In this document: in pieces, positions 17,246 through 26,783 of the stretch
How positions within the stretch are numbered: the stretch's first letter is position 1
Layout: the number at the start of each line of letters is the position of its first letter
Notes under the pieces: model-generated
What the model was told of the DNA's origin: nothing
Database searches by the model: none
Seen by the model: the letters and a program-made list of their open reading frames with translations, nothing else
NCBI GenBank assembly: GCA_013824715.1
Contig: PNOH01000004.1
Span: forward strand, 84,824-148,823
Direction of reading: 5' to 3'
Length of the DNA: 64,000 nucleotides
Source: Odoribacter sp.
GTDB lineage: Bacteria > Bacteroidota > Bacteroidia > Bacteroidales > Prolixibacteraceae
Program-made: the position numbers and the translations under genes

Positions 17246-18028
17246 TTATTGTAAAACGAATGAGATAGGAATAGTAAACTGTTGTTTTACTTTCATCCCG
17301 CCCTGTTTTCCAGGTTCCCATTTTGGTGAAGACTGAATAACCCTAACCGCTTCTTTATCAAGGGAAGGATCGACACCGCGTACCACTTTAACATCAACAA
17401 CTTCTCCTTTAGAGTTTACTGCATACTGCACATAAACTTTCCCAGTTATGCCATTTTCGGCAGCAAGCACCGGGTATTTTATGTTTTCTGTAACCCAATC
17501 CCGAAATGTGTTAACATCACCACCTAAGAAAGATGCTTGTTCCTCAACAATAATAAAAACTTTTTCTTCTTCAACAATTGCAGTTTCTTCAACATTTACA
17601 ACTTCGATTTTATCCGGAACTGGTTCATTGGTAACAGTTTCAGTAACTTCACTAACAGTAGCAAATTCAACTTCAACGGTTACGCTATCAACAACAACCG
17701 GAGCAACATACTTTACCTGTGCTTCCGCTGCTGGTGGTGGTGGTGGTGGTGGTGGTGGTGGTGGTGGTATATCATCCTCGGCTTTTATGTTTTCCATACT
17801 TACCACCGTATTTTTCACTAGAGTAATATTCTTACCTCTGTTATTGTATGCCTGAATGAAAGGTACCATTACTGCGCCACCTAAACTGAATATTGATATC
17901 AAAAAGGCTATAAGTAAGAATTTTCTGAACTTTTTGCGCAATACATAAGCCCCATATTCCTTATTCCTCTTTTCGAATACAATTTCTTCAAGGGTTATGG
18001 CTTCGTTTTTAAGCAATTCATTATCCAT
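17246..18028 (-). CDS. tonB: TonB energy-transducing protein
   Basis: This 260-residue inner-membrane protein links the proton motive force to outer-membrane receptors. The cytoplasmic N-terminus has FEKRNKEYGAYVLRK, typical of Bacteroidota TonB. One membrane helix lies at about 33-56, then DDIP, 12 consecutive prolines and an acidic linker. The C-terminal TonB domain (about 160-260) contains NIKYPVLAAENGITGKVYVQ. It is the last gene of the exbB-exbD-exbD-tonB operon. The proline run is encoded by a pure trinucleotide repeat. Confidence 0.93.
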   Translation of the reverse strand: MDNELLKNEAITLEEIVFEKRNKEYGAYVLRKKFRKFLLIAFLISIFSLGGAVMVPFIQAYNNRGKNITLVKNTVVSMENIKAEDDIPPPPPPPPPPPPAAEAQVKYVAPVVVDSVTVEVEFATVSEVTETVTNEPVPDKIEVVNVEETAIVEEEKVFIIVEEQASFLGGDVNTFRDWVTENIKYPVLAAENGITGKVYVQYAVNSKGEVVDVKVVRGVDPSLDKEAVRVIQSSPKWEPGKQGGMKVKQQFTIPISFVLQ

Positions 18029-18051
18029 GATTCAAATCCATTTATTATGGT

Positions 18052-18711
18052 TTATTTTATGGCAGTAACTGACGATCCGGGATTAATACGAGACTGAACC
18101 ATCGTTTTTTCCACTGGGTTAATATCGACAAGTGTGTACCGGGCAATATTGGTAATAGCCATTTCATCGATAATGTCAACTATATTTCGATATTTAACAC
18201 CATCGGCCGCCTTGATTAGCACAATTGGCCCTAATTTATCCTCTTTATAGAAGCGCTTGATTCTGCCTTCTACCGAGTCTCTCGGAATTTTAAGTTTACC
18301 TTCTGTCACATCTTTCTTCATGTTGGCAACTCGGGCAAACAATTCTTTGTTTCGCTGTAAAAGTACCTTGCGGATTCCATCTTTCGAATAATCAACTTCA
18401 GCCAAAACCGGAAGTGGTTTATTTGGGTCGGCCAATCCTACATACCAGAGTATTTTGTCGTTTTCGACAAGTATAATATTTAGGGCCCTGCTTTTATCAA
18501 GCTCAGGTGGCTTTTCATTTTCCTTCGGCTTTTCTGGCAGAATGATCTCCATAACCTTGGGTTTATTGAATGCCGTAGTAAGCATGAAAAAAGTTAGCAA
18601 CAAACAAGCAAGGTCAACCATTGGAGTCATATCAATATGAGTTCCGTGTTTCTTGACCTTCTTCTTGCCTTTACCTTTTTGGTGACCCTCTTCTTGAACT
18701 ATTTCAGCCAT
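18052..18711 (-). CDS. exbD: ExbD/TolR-family protein (second copy)
   Basis: This 219-residue protein has a Lys-rich cytoplasmic N-terminus, then IDMTPMVDLACLLLTFFML with the key membrane Asp (about residue 33), followed by a periplasmic domain. It pairs with ExbB as a proton channel driving TonB. It differs from the upstream ExbD in its long charged N-terminus and periplasmic part, so the two may form a heteromeric stator. It lies 20 nt after the first exbD and 23 nt before tonB. Confidence 0.92.
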   Translation of the reverse strand: MAEIVQEEGHQKGKGKKKVKKHGTHIDMTPMVDLACLLLTFFMLTTAFNKPKVMEIILPEKPKENEKPPELDKSRALNIILVENDKILWYVGLADPNKPLPVLAEVDYSKDGIRKVLLQRNKELFARVANMKKDVTEGKLKIPRDSVEGRIKRFYKEDKLGPIVLIKAADGVKYRNIVDIIDEMAITNIARYTLVDINPVEKTMVQSRINPGSSVTAIK

Positions 18712-18731
18712 TTTGGATTGTCTTTATAAAA

Positions 18732-19367
18732 TTACTTAATAATAAACTCTTCTGGTAACTCAACCGCTTTGAGGTCGGTGGTTAAATTGAACTTGTGTAC
18801 ATTATTGTCCTGCAAAACAGCGATCACTTTTTTAACTATAGGGTAATTTGCTGCGCCGTCACCTTTTATGGTAAACTGCAAGTCGTTATTGTAAGTACGT
18901 GCGAACCTGATCCACATCATCAGTTGATTATCGGTCGAGTCAATAGGAATACCTACCTGCATCGCTTCACGTGTTTTCGTATCAGGAGCTGCAAGAAAGG
19001 CTTGAAGCTTGTCTGCCGGTAAACCAAAAGATGCTAATCCTTCAAATTTTTTAATTTCCTTGGGAGTAAACTTAATCTTATATTGACTACCTATGGCCTG
19101 TAACACTTTTGCGCGAATATGCTCGGTTGAATCGGTTCCATTATCAACATTAAAAAAGACCTTATCATCCTTTGAAATCTCAATGGTTACCAGATGGCTG
19201 TCCGGGATTGGTACTGAGGAAGTTGATTTTGGAGTAGAAATTGATGCAGCTTCCTCCGGACGAAATGTAGCCGTCAAAATAAAAAAGACGAGTAGAAGGA
19301 AAAACAAGTCCACCATCGGCGTCATGTCGATTCGTGGTGTTTTTGCAGCTAATTTAATTTTTCCCAT
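18732..19367 (-). CDS. exbD: ExbD/TolR-family protein (first copy)
   Basis: The 211 residues start with a short basic segment, then RIDMTPMVDLFFLLLVFFIL containing the conserved membrane Asp (about 19). The periplasmic domain ends with NVHKFNLTTDLKAVEL. It is the proton-channel partner of ExbB. Two ExbD genes in a row followed by tonB is a familiar arrangement in Bacteroidota. Confidence 0.92.
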   Translation of the reverse strand: MGKIKLAAKTPRIDMTPMVDLFFLLLVFFILTATFRPEEAASISTPKSTSSVPIPDSHLVTIEISKDDKVFFNVDNGTDSTEHIRAKVLQAIGSQYKIKFTPKEIKKFEGLASFGLPADKLQAFLAAPDTKTREAMQVGIPIDSTDNQLMMWIRFARTYNNDLQFTIKGDGAANYPIVKKVIAVLQDNNVHKFNLTTDLKAVELPEEFIIK

Positions 19368-19419
19368 TATTTTACAATTTGTTTTTTCATCAATATCAGT
19401 TGAAGAAAAATTAAAAAAA

Positions 19420-20232
19420 TTACTTCAAAGTTGAAGCAAATGTTTGAGTGACACTAAAACTGGCTTCATCCATTTTATAGGTGGTTGCGTCAATCTGGGC
19501 TGAAAAATAGTTATAAGCTATGATGGCAAATGTTGACCCTGTTATACCAAAAGCAGTATTAACAAGAGCCTCAGAAATACCATTGGCTAAGGCTAATGAA
19601 TCAGGAGCGCCTGCAGTTGCTAAAGCGCCGAAGGCACGGATCATTCCAAGCACTGTTCCAATAAGTCCAACAAGAACCGAAATAGAAGCAATGGTAGATA
19701 GTATAATCAAGTTTTGAGAAAGAACTGGTAATTCAAGGGCAGTAGCCTCTTCAAGGTCTTTCTGAAGTGCGAGTACTTTTTGGTCGTTCATCAGAGTTTT
19801 GTCATTTTGTAAAACTCTGTAACGATGCAGGCCTGCTTTCATAACATTGGCAATTGATCCTCTTTGTTTGTCGCACAATTGAGAAGCTTCCTCTATTTTA
19901 TTATCGTTAAGGAAAGTTTGCAATGCACGAACAAATACGTTAAGGTTGCCTTTTCCAGCTGCAACCGAAAGCATAATCATACGCTCAACAATAAAAGTAA
20001 AAAGTACCAGGTTGATAGCAATTAGAATAGGCACGATGAAGCCACCTTTGTAAATAATCCCTAAATAGTTACCGGGAAGTGGATGGCCTTTGGGATTCAT
20101 ACCTTCAAAGTTAACAGGATTACCCATAATTAGTGAATAAATGAGGTAACCACCTAATGAGCACAGCAAGATAACCGCCAGAACGAATGTCGATTTTAAT
20201 GCTTCTTTTAATGTTTGTCCTTTCATTTTCAA
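19420..20232 (-). CDS. exbB: ExbB/TolQ/MotA-family proton channel protein
   Basis: The 270 residues have a hydrophobic helix at about 12-34, a second at about 67-90, a cytoplasmic segment and two further helices in the MotA_ExbB domain (VLVGLIGTVLGMIRAFGALA and the AFGITGSTFAIIAYNYF region). It forms the channel with the two downstream ExbD proteins to energise TonB. It lies 134 nt after the TPR gene and probably starts the core exb-ton transcript. Confidence 0.92.
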   Translation of the reverse strand: MKMKGQTLKEALKSTFVLAVILLCSLGGYLIYSLIMGNPVNFEGMNPKGHPLPGNYLGIIYKGGFIVPILIAINLVLFTFIVERMIMLSVAAGKGNLNVFVRALQTFLNDNKIEEASQLCDKQRGSIANVMKAGLHRYRVLQNDKTLMNDQKVLALQKDLEEATALELPVLSQNLIILSTIASISVLVGLIGTVLGMIRAFGALATAGAPDSLALANGISEALVNTAFGITGSTFAIIAYNYFSAQIDATTYKMDEASFSVTQTFASTLK

Positions 20233-20366
20233 TTTTTATTTAAAGTAAATATAAAAACAATAGTTTTAATTTTATCGGGTTCAAAGAAAGCAATATTTTT
20301 TTAAACTGAAATCCCTAACCGGAAAATATTCGAAATAAATTCGTGATTTTGAAAAAAAATCTATTT

Positions 20367-22199
20367 CTATTTTTTTATGATTTTTTTGGCGGCATCTATT
20401 GCCTTCGTTAAATCCTGAATTGCTTTCGCAGCTTCAAGATCGGCAGGGTCAAGCTTTTTAACTTCGTTGTAAAAATCTCTGGATTCGACGTAATTTTTTT
20501 CATAATAAGCGATCAAAGCCTGTGATTTAAGTGATTGTATCTGCCATTGTTTGTTTGCCGGATCGAGTTCAAATAATTTTTTATACCAAGTTTTAGAAGT
20601 TGGGTATTCTTTTTTCTGCAGGAAATAAAATCCCAGATAGGTATATGCTTCCTGTAATTCCTTGGCATATTTTATGGTGTCGCTTCCGACTTTTTCAACG
20701 AGAGATTCAAATTTTGGATGTGCCAATCCAAGTTCGCTAGTCGGATCCATGCTTGAAGCAGTTCTTGCCAGATATACATATGCCTGCATATTATCAGGTT
20801 GATTTATAATGATTTTGCTGAAAATACTATCTGCATTTGTAAATTCCCTGAGTTGGTAATATGATTTACCAATTAACATCACATCATCAATATCCGATTT
20901 ACCTTTCCTGTTTTTAAGATTTAACCAGGTGATAGCTTTTTTGTAAATACGTGAATAATAATAATTGAAAGCTATTTCTGATACCAGGCTCACATTGTTT
21001 GTATCCATTGCGTATGCTTTTTCAAATGCATCAAAGGCTTTTGATAACGTCAAAGAATCGTTTTTAGCAACTTTAAAAAGTATCCGACTATAATATAGGT
21101 AGTCTCTTGGAATAATACTTGCGGAATTGGCATTTTCAAAAAACTTCTCCATATACAATCTGCCTTTTTCAAGTTCGGGTGGCCTTTTGTCATAGCAGGA
21201 GTATGCTGCCAGCCGGTAAAGATAATTTCGCGATTTATCAACAGCCAAAACTTCTTCAAGTGTTGCCAATGTATTCGTATAATCTTTTGCTCTGAAGAGC
21301 GCTTTTGCGTACTGAATTTTAGCAGGGATATTATCGCCTGATAAATCGAGGAATTTGCGAAAGTTGGTTTTCGCAAGATTGAATTGGCCTGCTATAGTAT
21401 ATAACTCCCCAAGTTCACGATAAACAGGAGCATAGGTAGAATCAATATCCCTGGCTTCATCAAAGTATGGACGGGCGGCATTTAAATTGGTGGCACGTAC
21501 ATAAATATTGCCAATTTTAATTTTTGGTATAGGCGATTTGGCATCAAGACTAAGTGCTTTATTGTAATTTGCAAGAGCATTTTTTCCGTCGTTTTTCTGC
21601 ATATATACATCGCCCAATGCAAGGTATATTGATGCATTGTTGGGGTCTATATCTCTTGCTCTTGTAAGATATATTAGCGCCTTATTATACCTTACGACTT
21701 TACCTAAGAGTTGAGAGGATCCTAATTTCGAAAGTATAAGGGCATGTTTAGGCATTAAAAGTTTTATTTTAATTGGTATTGTAGCTTCAGCTTTTCTAAA
21801 ATTCTTATCTGCTGCAATGGTGTCACCCGAAAGAAGTAGAGAAACAGCACCTAATCCTATGCTATTAAGTACATTCGATGTATCTTTCTGAATGCCTTTT
21901 CGAAATAAATCTTCGGCTTTAGAAGCCATATCTTTCAATGAATTCGATAAGGTATCAGAAAGGTAATCTTTAATGATGGTTTCGCCGTAGTAATAATAAA
22001 CATTCCCATTACCTGGCTCTGTCTTTAGCAATTCTTCGAAAGCTTGTCCGGCTTCTTCATATTGCTCACTTGCGGCAAGCTTTAATGCGGCATTTAACTT
22101 TAATTCAAATGCTGACGGAGGAGGTGCAGTTTTAGATTTTTTCTGGCTAAATGCTGTAGCAGTAAGCAACGAGAACAGTATTACAATTATCAGTTTCAT
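20367..22199 (-). CDS. Secreted TPR-repeat protein
   Basis: The 610 residues begin with a signal peptide (cleavage near AFSQ, about 19). At least ten TPR units follow across 30-600 (for example AYVYLARTA and ALGDVYMQKNDGKNALANYNKALSLD). It has no enzymatic motif and is expected to be a periplasmic scaffold. It lies between a PstS-like lipoprotein and exbB on the same strand, so it may help assemble the TonB machine, but that is inference from position. Confidence 0.85.
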   Translation of the reverse strand: MKLIIVILFSLLTATAFSQKKSKTAPPPSAFELKLNAALKLAASEQYEEAGQAFEELLKTEPGNGNVYYYYGETIIKDYLSDTLSNSLKDMASKAEDLFRKGIQKDTSNVLNSIGLGAVSLLLSGDTIAADKNFRKAEATIPIKIKLLMPKHALILSKLGSSQLLGKVVRYNKALIYLTRARDIDPNNASIYLALGDVYMQKNDGKNALANYNKALSLDAKSPIPKIKIGNIYVRATNLNAARPYFDEARDIDSTYAPVYRELGELYTIAGQFNLAKTNFRKFLDLSGDNIPAKIQYAKALFRAKDYTNTLATLEEVLAVDKSRNYLYRLAAYSCYDKRPPELEKGRLYMEKFFENANSASIIPRDYLYYSRILFKVAKNDSLTLSKAFDAFEKAYAMDTNNVSLVSEIAFNYYYSRIYKKAITWLNLKNRKGKSDIDDVMLIGKSYYQLREFTNADSIFSKIIINQPDNMQAYVYLARTASSMDPTSELGLAHPKFESLVEKVGSDTIKYAKELQEAYTYLGFYFLQKKEYPTSKTWYKKLFELDPANKQWQIQSLKSQALIAYYEKNYVESRDFYNEVKKLDPADLEAAKAIQDLTKAIDAAKKIIKK

Positions 22200-22228
22200 T
22201 TTGAATAGATATATAATTACAAAAAAAA

Positions 22229-23179
22229 TTAATTTTTCTTAACTTCTACTAGTCTTATTGGCATTGTAGCCGGCAACATTCCCATTTTTAAGATAATTCG
22301 CTGGCCTGCATCTCCGGCCACAAATGAGGTGAAACCTGTTCCCAATCCTGCGAAAGATTCCCGGTTAATGGTATAAACTTCCCTGATAAACGGATAACTT
22401 TGATTGGCAATATAGGCCGGATGTGGTGAATAGAATTCACTGCCATCCGAATCATATTCCGAAGTTACTGAAACTACATTGATTTTGCTTAAAAAAGAAT
22501 GACTAATTGAATCACGTGGATCACTTATCCAGTTAACACTGATGATGCCTATGGCTTCAGGGTGGCTCTCAACAAAATTTATAACTTCAGAATTTTTAGT
22601 GGCGGAAAAACAATAGTTGGGCAATGAGCCGGTTATTCCAAATTTATTCATGATTGTCTTAACATTGTTTGACCCCTGGTTGTCAAAAACAACTTTGATA
22701 TCATTTAATTTCGATTGGGGATTAATCTGTTCCCATTTCGAAGTTTTGCCTGTGAAAATATCTTTTAGCGTATTGTACCGGATTAATGAATCGGCATTCG
22801 ATTTATTAACGATGAAAGCCAGAGCGTCGTAAGCAATTTTGGTTGTTCTGGGAATGATTGATTTACCTCTGAGGTAGGCTACTTCGTTATCGGTTAGCTT
22901 GCTACTTGTAATAATAACTCTTACTGAATCATCCAGGAATAATTTCAATATGCTGTCTCCGGACAAATAAACAGGGGCAACTTTTGCATCTTTATAGAGA
23001 GAATGGAAGGTGAAAAGCTCAGTATCAGCAAGCAATTGATATGATTCGTCAACAGCGATTTTTATATTTCCCCGTGTAGGTGTTTCGTCAGTAAATTTTT
23101 TTGGGGTCATTTTGCATGAAAAAAATAAGGCAATCACCCCAAATAAAGAAATGCTGATTATTAATTTTAAATGGTTCAT
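22229..23179 (-). CDS. PstS-like substrate-binding lipoprotein
   Basis: This 316-residue lipoprotein (FFSC lipobox, Cys about 22) has a periplasmic type II binding-protein fold like phosphate-binding PstS. Visible signs are the N-terminal strand NIKIAVDESYQ, VFDNQGSNNVKTIMNKFG, and GTGFTSFVAGDAGQRIILKMG at the end. No ABC permease or ATPase genes are near. It heads the TPR-exbB-exbD-exbD-tonB string, so it may serve the TonB system rather than a phosphate importer. An unusually strong Shine-Dalgarno sequence lies before its ATG. Confidence 0.85.
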   Translation of the reverse strand: MNHLKLIISISLFGVIALFFSCKMTPKKFTDETPTRGNIKIAVDESYQLLADTELFTFHSLYKDAKVAPVYLSGDSILKLFLDDSVRVIITSSKLTDNEVAYLRGKSIIPRTTKIAYDALAFIVNKSNADSLIRYNTLKDIFTGKTSKWEQINPQSKLNDIKVVFDNQGSNNVKTIMNKFGITGSLPNYCFSATKNSEVINFVESHPEAIGIISVNWISDPRDSISHSFLSKINVVSVTSEYDSDGSEFYSPHPAYIANQSYPFIREVYTINRESFAGLGTGFTSFVAGDAGQRIILKMGMLPATMPIRLVEVKKN

Positions 23180-23185
23180 TGTTTA

Positions 23186-23193
23186 TCCTCCTT
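23186..23193 (-). promoter_or_regulatory. Strong Shine-Dalgarno site of the PstS-like gene
   Basis: The minus strand reads AAGGAGGA, ending 6 nt before the ATG. Such a full anti-16S match is unusual here, where most starts are preceded only by A-rich sequence. It supports the chosen start. Confidence 0.7.
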
Positions 23194-23362
23194 ATTTTTG
23201 TATCGATGGAATATATTCACCGATCAATAAAATTTGTATGCAAACAGTATCACTGCAAAAATCATGCGAAAATATTTTGGCCAATTTGAGGCGTAAAACT
23301 ATTAAATTAATTTTAACAAAAGTCAGAATTATTGAAAATGTTTCGTACCGTAATCGATAGAG

Positions 23363-23450
23363 CGGAGAGAGAGGGATTCGAACCCTCGGTACCCTTTTGA
23401 GGTACACACGCTTTCCAGGCGTGCCAGTTAAGCCACTCCTGCATCTCTCC
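23363..23450 (-). tRNA. tRNA-Ser (anticodon GGA)
   Basis: The 88-nt minus-strand cloverleaf has acceptor arms GGAGAGA (23444-23450) and TCTCTCC (23364-23370) and anticodon loop CTGGAAA giving GGA. The long variable arm (GTACC ... GGTACC) is typical of serine tRNAs, and the T-arm is GAGGGTTCGAATCCCTC. No CCA is encoded. It reads UCC and UCU codons. Confidence 0.96.
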
Positions 23451-23508
23451 AGATGTTTTTTGGCCTTTATTTTTCGGGCTGCAAGCTACGAAAAATACCA
23501 CCCAAAAG

Positions 23509-24546
23509 TTACTCACTTATTTCGCCAATCAAACTTTTATTCAGGTGCAGCTTGATTTCTTCCTGTTCCAAACCCTGACCCAGCAGAAACATCAGTTTAG
23601 TTATGGCAGCTTCGGTGGTCATATCTTTTCCGCTTACTACTCCGGCATTCAACAGTTCAGCGCTGGTTTCGTATTGACCCATATTTACTGCCCCGCCCTG
23701 GCATTGAGTAACATTCAGAAATATTATTTTGCGTTTGATGGCAATTTTTATCTGACTGATCATCCATCGTGTGGTAGGAATATTTCCTGATCCGAATGAT
23801 TCAAGTACAACGCCTTTTAAACCAGGTATATTCAAAATATTCTCGAAGACCATACGTCCGATACCTGGAAAAATCTTCAGAATGACCACATTTTCATCAA
23901 AGTGAGTCCTGACTTTAAGTATCCCCTTGTTTGCCGACCGGTGAATATTCTCCTGAAAATATTTGATTTCAACGCCGGCATTGGCTAATTCCGGATAATT
24001 TGGTGATGAAAATGCTCTGAAATCATCGGCATGTCTTTTTGAAATGCGGTTTCCCCTGAAAAGTTTAGAGTTGAAGTAAACACAAACTTCCGGAACAACA
24101 GCCTGTCCATTATTCCTGGCAGCAGCAATTTGTATGGAGGTGATCAGGTTTTCCTTTCCATCGGTCCGAAGTATCCCAATCGGAAGTTGTGATCCGGTTA
24201 AAACTATTGGTTTGTCCAGATTTTCAAACATGTAACTAAGAGCTGAAGCGGTGTAGGCCATGGTATCAGTACCATGTAAAATAACAAATCCATCGTATTT
24301 GCTGTAATTGCGTTCGATGGTATTGGCTATTTTCACCCAGATGGCAGGTGTCATATTTGATGAATCAATCGGCGGGGTGAAAGTAACTACCTGAAGGTTA
24401 TATTCCAACCGATCGAGTTCTGGGACTTCTTCCTGTATCTGATCAAATTTTACGGGAACCAGGATACCGTTGGCTGATTTTTGAACCATCCCGATGGTGC
24501 CACCTGTATAAATGATAAGGATAGAGGGCTTATTTTCCACTTTCAT
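23509..24546 (-). CDS. ansA: L-asparaginase, type I
   Basis: This 345-residue cytoplasmic enzyme hydrolyses asparagine to aspartate and ammonia. The first catalytic Thr is in IYTGGTIGM (about residue 15), and the second triad is in HGTDTMAYTASAL (about 90-102). The length and lack of a signal peptide fit type I. It is followed, 21 nt upstream in the genome, by the TatD gene on the same strand, and gdhA lies further up, giving an ammonia/glutamate neighbourhood. Confidence 0.93.
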   Translation of the reverse strand: MKVENKPSILIIYTGGTIGMVQKSANGILVPVKFDQIQEEVPELDRLEYNLQVVTFTPPIDSSNMTPAIWVKIANTIERNYSKYDGFVILHGTDTMAYTASALSYMFENLDKPIVLTGSQLPIGILRTDGKENLITSIQIAAARNNGQAVVPEVCVYFNSKLFRGNRISKRHADDFRAFSSPNYPELANAGVEIKYFQENIHRSANKGILKVRTHFDENVVILKIFPGIGRMVFENILNIPGLKGVVLESFGSGNIPTTRWMISQIKIAIKRKIIFLNVTQCQGGAVNMGQYETSAELLNAGVVSGKDMTTEAAITKLMFLLGQGLEQEEIKLHLNKSLIGEISE

Positions 24547-24567
24547 TTCACTTTTTCTGATGATTAC

Positions 24568-25332
24568 TTATATTTCGAAGAGATTCCGGGCATTCTCGGT
24601 GGTGATCCTGGCAATTTCACCAACTGTCATTTGGTGAAGATCGGCAATTTTTTGCGCAATATAAACAAGGTATGAACTTTCGTTTCGTTTTCCGCGAAAC
24701 GGGGAAGGAGTAAGATAGGGCGAATCGGTTTCTATGATCAGGTTCGATGGATCTATTTGTTTGATTACTTCGTCTAATCCACTCTTTTTGAAGGTAATTA
24801 TTCCATTAACTCCAATTTTAAATCCTAAATTAATAACCATACCGGCCTGTTCGGCAGTACCTGAAAAACTGTGAAATACCCCCCTCAGGTTATCGTCTAT
24901 TATTTCACTTAGAACATGATATACTTCGTCGAACGAATCGCGGACATGAATGACAACTGGTAACTGATATTGCCGGGCCAGTTCAAGCTGAAATCGAAAA
25001 GCATGAGTTTGCTCGTCTAAAAATGATTTATCCCAATATAAATCGATGCCAATTTCACCAATTCCGTAAAACTTGCGTTTTTTCAACCAGTATTCAACAA
25101 CCTGCAATTCATCCTGATAATCGTGGTTGACCGAAGTTGGGTGTAGGCCCATAAGCGGAAAACAGATGTGGGGGTACGTATCAACCAGATTCAGCAGATT
25201 TTTTACTGAAGAACTATCTATATTAGGTAGGATAATCTTCCTGACGTCGTTTGAATACGCGCGTTGAATAACCTCATCAAGATCGTGAATGAAGTCGGTA
25301 GAATAAATATGAGAATGAGTATCAATCAGCAT
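24568..25332 (-). CDS. TatD-family metal-dependent hydrolase (DNase)
   Basis: This 254-residue TIM-barrel hydrolase has the family metal ligands in DTHSHIYS, GEIGIDLYW (Glu), VIHVRDSFDEV (His), VFHSFSG (His) and ETDSPYLTP (Asp). TatD enzymes are 3'-5' exonucleases linked to DNA repair and RNA quality control. The gene precedes ansA and is probably co-transcribed with it. Confidence 0.93.
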   Translation of the reverse strand: MLIDTHSHIYSTDFIHDLDEVIQRAYSNDVRKIILPNIDSSSVKNLLNLVDTYPHICFPLMGLHPTSVNHDYQDELQVVEYWLKKRKFYGIGEIGIDLYWDKSFLDEQTHAFRFQLELARQYQLPVVIHVRDSFDEVYHVLSEIIDDNLRGVFHSFSGTAEQAGMVINLGFKIGVNGIITFKKSGLDEVIKQIDPSNLIIETDSPYLTPSPFRGKRNESSYLVYIAQKIADLHQMTVGEIARITTENARNLFEI

Positions 25333-25414
25333 TTACCGCAAAATTTGGCCAAAATAAGGAAAAATAAAGCAGCCAAATATGAAGCGAATATTATTTTATT
25401 GGGAATTCAACGAT

Positions 25415-26749
25415 TTATACGATTCCCTGGGCCAGCATGGCATCGGCTACTTTCACGAAGCCACCCACATTGGCGCCAATCACATAATTGACTTTATCCC
25501 CTTTTCGACCGTATTTCACGCATGTTTCATGAATGTCTTTCATAATGCGGTGCAGGTATTTGTCCACTTCTTCTTTTGGCCAGTTCATACGGATAGAGTT
25601 TTGCGACATTTCCAGTCCCGAAACTGCAACTCCTCCAGCATTTACGGCTTTCCCCGGTGCATAAGTAATAGCTTCGGTCAGATATTCAACAGCTTCGGCA
25701 GTACAACCCATATTGGAAGTTTCGGCAACAAGGAAGCACCCGTTTTTAACCAGCGTTTGTGCATCTTCAAGGTTTACTTCATTTTCGCAGGCGCATGGCA
25801 TGGCTATATCAACTGCGCATTCCCAAGGTTTTTTCGCCGGAATAAATTTGGCGCCAAACTCAGCGGCATAAGGTTCAACCACATCATTGTTCGTCGCTCT
25901 CAGTTCGAGCAAATAATCAACCTTATCTCCGGTAATTCCTTCGGCATCATAGATATAGCCATCAGGTCCGGAAATAGTGACCACTTTGCCCCCTAATTCG
26001 TTAATTTTGACAATTGCCCCCCAGGCTACATTGCCAAACCCCGAGACTGCAAAAGTTTTACCTTCGATTTCTTTACCCAGGATGCTGAGCATGTGCTGAA
26101 CAAAGTAAACAGCACCAAATCCGGTTGCTTCAGGACGAATTAAACTGCCGCCCCAACCAATACCTTTGCCGGTTAAAACTCCGGTAAATTCATTGCGGAT
26201 GCGTTTGTACTGGCCAAAAAGAAACCCGATTTCGCGGCCTCCAACACCAATGTCTCCTGCCGGAACGTCGGTATTTGGACCAATGTGCCGGTAAAGTTCG
26301 CTCATAAACGACTGGCAGAAACGCATGATTTCATTATCTGACTTACCTTTTGGGCTAAAATCTGATCCGCCTTTTCCTCCACCCATAGGCAATGTAGTCA
26401 AGCTGTTTTTGAATGTCTGCTCAAATCCTAAAAATTTGAGGACGCTCAAAGTAACTGTCGGGTGAAAACGCAGTCCACCCTTGTAGGGGCCAATGGCCGA
26501 GTTAAATTCGACCCGGTAACCGCGGTTTACCTGCACGTCGCCACGATCATCAATCCAGGGTACCCTGAAAATAATGGTGCGTTCGGGTTCAACTATGCGT
26601 TCCAGAATTTTGGCTTTCTGGTATCTGGGATTTTTCTGATAGACGTCCCATATTGATTCTATAACTTCCTGAACTGCCTGATGAAATTCACGTTCACCCG
26701 GAGTGCGGGTTTTTAGTGCTTCCAAAAATTCGTTAATGTCTGCTTTCAT
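25415..26749 (-). CDS. gdhA: NADP-type glutamate dehydrogenase
   Basis: This 444-residue enzyme interconverts 2-oxoglutarate plus ammonium and glutamate. The catalytic region has GPYKGGLRFHP and PMGGGKGGSDF (active-site Lys), followed by DVPAGDIGVGGREIG. The Rossmann segment is FAVSGFGNVAWGA. Length and sequence fit the hexameric small-subunit type I family, usually biosynthetic. With glnN in the same window it completes the ammonium-assimilation pair. It has its own promoter and is separated by 318 nt from the fucosidase gene. Confidence 0.96.
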   Translation of the reverse strand: MKADINEFLEALKTRTPGEREFHQAVQEVIESIWDVYQKNPRYQKAKILERIVEPERTIIFRVPWIDDRGDVQVNRGYRVEFNSAIGPYKGGLRFHPTVTLSVLKFLGFEQTFKNSLTTLPMGGGKGGSDFSPKGKSDNEIMRFCQSFMSELYRHIGPNTDVPAGDIGVGGREIGFLFGQYKRIRNEFTGVLTGKGIGWGGSLIRPEATGFGAVYFVQHMLSILGKEIEGKTFAVSGFGNVAWGAIVKINELGGKVVTISGPDGYIYDAEGITGDKVDYLLELRATNNDVVEPYAAEFGAKFIPAKKPWECAVDIAMPCACENEVNLEDAQTLVKNGCFLVAETSNMGCTAEAVEYLTEAITYAPGKAVNAGGVAVSGLEMSQNSIRMNWPKEEVDKYLHRIMKDIHETCVKYGRKGDKVNYVIGANVGGFVKVADAMLAQGIV

Positions 26750-26775
26750 CTAGTTTTTAATTTTTTAATAATAGT

Positions 26776-26783
26776 CAAAGTTA
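26776..26783 (-). promoter_or_regulatory. -7 element of gdhA
   Basis: On the minus strand TAACTTTG matches TAnnTTTG perfectly, 26 nt before the ATG. The -33 element is poor. The rest of the gap 26784-27067 is AT-rich and I see no gene or repeat in it. Confidence 0.45.

Noticed and set aside
17448..17855. Poly-Gly and poly-Trp open frames opposite tonB
   Set aside because: They are produced only by the GGT repeat that encodes the TonB prolines on the other strand.
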